A DNA stretch of 64,000 bases from Mycobacterium sp. SVM_VP21 (GTDB taxonomy: Bacteria > Actinomycetota > Actinomycetes > Mycobacteriales > Mycobacteriaceae): the NCBI GenBank assembly GCA_024758765.1, contig CP101406.1:930001-994000 (forward strand). The letters run 5' to 3'. The notes beneath the pieces are model-generated. The model saw only the letters and a list, made by a program, of their open reading frames with translations, was not told the DNA's origin and did no database searches. The position numbers were made by a program, and so were the translations under genes. Positions 62,399-64,000 of this stretch are shown in pieces (within the stretch, counting starts at the first letter, position 1; each line of letters begins with the position of its first letter).

Positions 62399-62405
62399 TG
62401 GGCGC

Positions 62406-62921
62406 ATGCCCACCGCCGTCGCCCCGATCGCCCGTCAGGTCGCCGAACGCGCCCGTACCGACGCCGGGTTCGCCCTTGTCCTCGACGCGCTGTTGGAGGC
62501 GCCCACGGCACCGCAGGGCACGTTGGAGCGCATCGCCGCCCACGCCCTGAACGACCAGCGCCGCGCGGCCCTCGTCGATGACTTCGTGGCCGGGGCGCTG
62601 CCCACCCCTAAGGTCCAGGATCTGCTGCGACTGGGCACACCGCAGGCGGTGCACCGGTTGCGCAGCCGAGGCAAGCTCATCGGCGCGGCCGTGGGCAACC
62701 AGACCTGGTTCCCGGCCTGGCAATTCGACGACGCCCGGCTGCGCCCCGAGCTGACCGAGATCCTGGAGCTACTGGGCCGGTTCACCACCGACCCACTGGC
62801 AGCGGACCGCATCATGCGGCTCACTCATGACGAGTTGGGCGGCATCTCGATCGCCGAGGCGCTGCGCCACAGCGAGACCGCGCCGGCCGCACGGCGACTG
62901 CTCACCTCACTCGGTGCCTGA
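62406..62921 (+). CDS. MbcA/Xre-type antitoxin (DUF2384-like)
   Basis: A 171-residue protein. Its middle has the HTH-like TPQAVHRLRSRGKLIGAAVGNQTWFPAWQF and the C-terminal toxin-contact part ends TLGG-like (LTHDELGGISIAEAL), as in MbcA/ParS antitoxins. It overlaps the RES gene by 8 bp. It should bind the toxin and the palindrome/direct repeats just upstream. Confidence 0.8.
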   Translation: MPTAVAPIARQVAERARTDAGFALVLDALLEAPTAPQGTLERIAAHALNDQRRAALVDDFVAGALPTPKVQDLLRLGTPQAVHRLRSRGKLIGAAVGNQTWFPAWQFDDARLRPELTEILELLGRFTTDPLAADRIMRLTHDELGGISIAEALRHSETAPAARRLLTSLGA

Positions 62922-63531
62922 ACTCCCCGCCGGCTATCGGGCGCCGCTGCCCGATGCCCGGCCCAGCGGACTGCGCCGCCGACGGATCGCCGCCGGCACT
63001 CAGCTGTGGCGCCTCGACGCCGAGCACCCCGATCAGTGGACCTGGGACGGTTTCGGCCAACCGCGCTATCGCTTCGATCCGCCGTCGGGCGGGTTCCGCA
63101 CCCGTTACGCGGCAACCGATCTCGCCGGAGCCTTCCGGGAACGCTATCGACTGACCGGGCTGATGATCCCCAGCGATCACGCCCGCCACCACCTGGTGCG
63201 GCTCTCCGCCGCCCGGCACCTGCGGGTGCTCGATCTGCGCACCGAGCGCAATCTTGATGCGCTCGGCGTCGACGACCAGATCAGCACCGGCCAGCACGAC
63301 GCGGTGTGGGCCACCTGCCAGCACCTGGCAGATGCCCTGCGACGCTGGTGGCCCGAGCCCGACGAGTGCCCGGACGCGATCGTCTACCGCTCGCGCACCA
63401 CCCCGGAGACTTCGGTCAACTATGCGTTCTTCGACGGCGGAGCATTCACGGTCGAGTGCTGGCCGCTCGCGGAACGTCCGGACGTGACCGCGGACCTGGT
63501 TCTGCGGCACGGGTTTACCGTCGCGTACTGA
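62914..63531 (+). CDS. RES-domain toxin (NAD+-degrading type)
   Basis: A 205-residue RES-domain protein. The Arg, Glu and Ser that name the family are in WRLDAEHPDQW/RYRFDP, GAFRERY and YRSRTTPETSVNYAFFDG. RES toxins such as MbcT of M. tuberculosis break down NAD+. Start GTG 62914-62916; it overlaps the antitoxin gene by 8 bp. No nearby mobile element is needed, though repeats follow. Confidence 0.85.
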   Translation: MPELPAGYRAPLPDARPSGLRRRRIAAGTQLWRLDAEHPDQWTWDGFGQPRYRFDPPSGGFRTRYAATDLAGAFRERYRLTGLMIPSDHARHHLVRLSAARHLRVLDLRTERNLDALGVDDQISTGQHDAVWATCQHLADALRRWWPEPDECPDAIVYRSRTTPETSVNYAFFDGGAFTVECWPLAERPDVTADLVLRHGFTVAY

Positions 63532-63561
63532 GCCCGCACACTCGCGCGACCGTGACCGCCA

Positions 63562-63621
63562 CCCACCCGTGACAGGCCCACCCGTCACAGCCCCACCCGT
63601 CACAGCCCCACCCGTCACAGC
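63562..63621. repeat. 15-bp tandem repeat, four copies
   Basis: CCCACCCGTCACAGC occurs three times (63577, 63592, 63607), preceded by one variant (63562: GTGACAGG in place of GTCACAGC). No gene spans it convincingly. Likely a small VNTR. Confidence 0.8.
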
Positions 63622-63638
63622 CCCGGAGGATGTGGGCA

Positions 63639-63762
63639 TGTGCCCGCCTCTGAGCGACAACGTTGGTTATGTCAACTCGCGTTGGGGCTCGCCGAGGCAC
63701 AATTGCCCACCGGTGCCGCCACGGCCTGACATAGCACCGCTTGTCGCTCAGAGGCGGGCACA
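63639..63762. mobile_element. 124-bp inverted-repeat element (MITE-like or structured)
   Basis: 22-bp perfect terminal inverted repeats at 63639-63660 and 63741-63762 (beginning TGTGCCCGCCTCTGAG). Seven bases inside each, TATGTCA (63668-63674) and TGACATA (63727-63733) form a second symmetric pair. No open frame of note lies inside and no clear target duplication is seen. It looks like a miniature transposable element or a large palindromic regulator. Confidence 0.6.
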
Positions 63763-63817
63763 CACCACACCGCCGCCCACCCGTGACGCCTGAGACAGAC
63801 GTGACCGAGCCCGGGGC

Positions 63818-64000
63818 TCAACCGGGTTTCGTTGCGGTGACCAGCCGGGTCGAAGTCCATGGCCCGCCGTACCACATTCGCCAACCGAGGTTGTGCCATG
63901 TCACGTCGCACCAACCCAATTCACGCAGTTGGTCCGCGTGGTTGCGGATCTCCCACAGGTCCGCGATGGCCAACCGGCCGCCGGGCCGCAGCACCCGGGC
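63818..64000 (-). CDS. SAM-dependent methyltransferase, C-terminal part
   Basis: The last 60 codons of a minus-strand gene whose start lies beyond the right edge. It begins ARVLRPGGRLAIADLWEI, the post-motif strand of class I methyltransferases, and ends GWRMWYGGPWTSTRLVTATKPG. The type of substrate cannot be told from this piece. Confidence 0.75.
   Translation of the reverse strand, partial: ARVLRPGGRLAIADLWEIRNHADQLRELGWCDVTWHNLGWRMWYGGPWTSTRLVTATKPG

Noticed and set aside
63562..63793. A 74-codon plus-strand frame over the 15-bp repeats and the inverted-repeat element
   Set aside because: Its content (PPVTA repeats then arms of the inverted repeat) comes from the repeats themselves, with no ribosome site or family pattern.

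Overview
The window is a piece of a mycobacterial chromosome (Mycobacteriaceae). It has high GC and GTG/TTG starts. It carries the mycolic-acid genes hadA-hadB-hadC and mmaA4, a very long Gly-rich PGRS protein, the Mce ATPase gene mkl, and long stretches whose gene order matches, from memory, the M. tuberculosis block from about Rv0633c to Rv0687, read here in the opposite orientation. It is not M. tuberculosis itself. Two mycolic-acid methyltransferase genes sit where that species has four, the genes that species carries between rpoB and mkl and between the mannosidase and ROK genes are missing, and several accessory genes are inserted.

Layout. 1-1.75 kb: the end of a tyrosine-recombinase gene abuts the 3' end of a tRNA-Phe gene, followed by tRNA-Asp, tRNA-Glu and tRNA-Lys. 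1.8-9.9 kb is accessory metabolism: two class I methyltransferases, a carboxyltransferase remnant, a lipocalin-like gene, a tight four-gene cluster (SDR, acyl-CoA dehydrogenase, TetR, quinone oxidoreductase) and a ferredoxin-reductase-like flavoprotein. 9.9-10.7 kb is a mycofactocin-type SDR gene preceded by a perfect KstR-type box. 10.9-15.2 kb is the streptomycin operon rpsL-rpsG-fusA-tuf. 15.5-21.1 kb holds a TetR regulator divergent from two DUF3060 exported proteins, then a fatty-acid degradation cluster (fadE8-like, echA4-like, PaaX-like, echA5-like).

21.5-26.3 kb is a PGRS protein with a signal peptide in place of a PE domain, interrupted by a one-base slip in a C7 run. 26.6-28.9 kb: endonuclease IV and a GCS2-family ligase. 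29.1-36.6 kb: rpoC and rpoB. 37-40.4 kb: mkl, a carotenoid oxygenase and its divergent TetR. 40.5-41.6 kb: rplJ-rplL. 41.8-47.8 kb: DUF1772/HxlR pair, ROK kinase, GH38 alpha-mannosidase. 48-52.3 kb: ABC1 kinase, lipG, two mycolic-acid methyltransferases. 52.4-57.1 kb: rplK-rplA, nusG, secE, tRNA-Trp, hadABC, rpmG, tRNA-Met and tRNA-Thr. 57.2-64 kb is accessory again: a 54-bp tandem repeat, glyoxalase II, a membrane protein, patatin, cyanase, SRPBCC, a thioredoxin-like lipoprotein with CcdA, a RES-type toxin-antitoxin pair, short tandem repeats, a 124-bp inverted-repeat element and the end of a methyltransferase.

Together the core supplies transcription (rpoBC, nusG), translation (rpsL, rpsG, fusA, tuf, rplA/K/J/L, rpmG, tRNAs), secretion (secE) and mycolate elongation and modification (hadABC, mmaA4). 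Lipid-degradation enzymes with local TetR, PaaX and KstR-type control lie around it. Inferred palindromic operators occur in many of the divergent intergenic gaps. No single unknown multi-gene system stands out. The best leads are non-coding: a dispersed hairpin repeat present twice, the inverted-repeat element at 63.64-63.76 kb, and a structured region that ends in a strong terminator at 21.2-21.3 kb.
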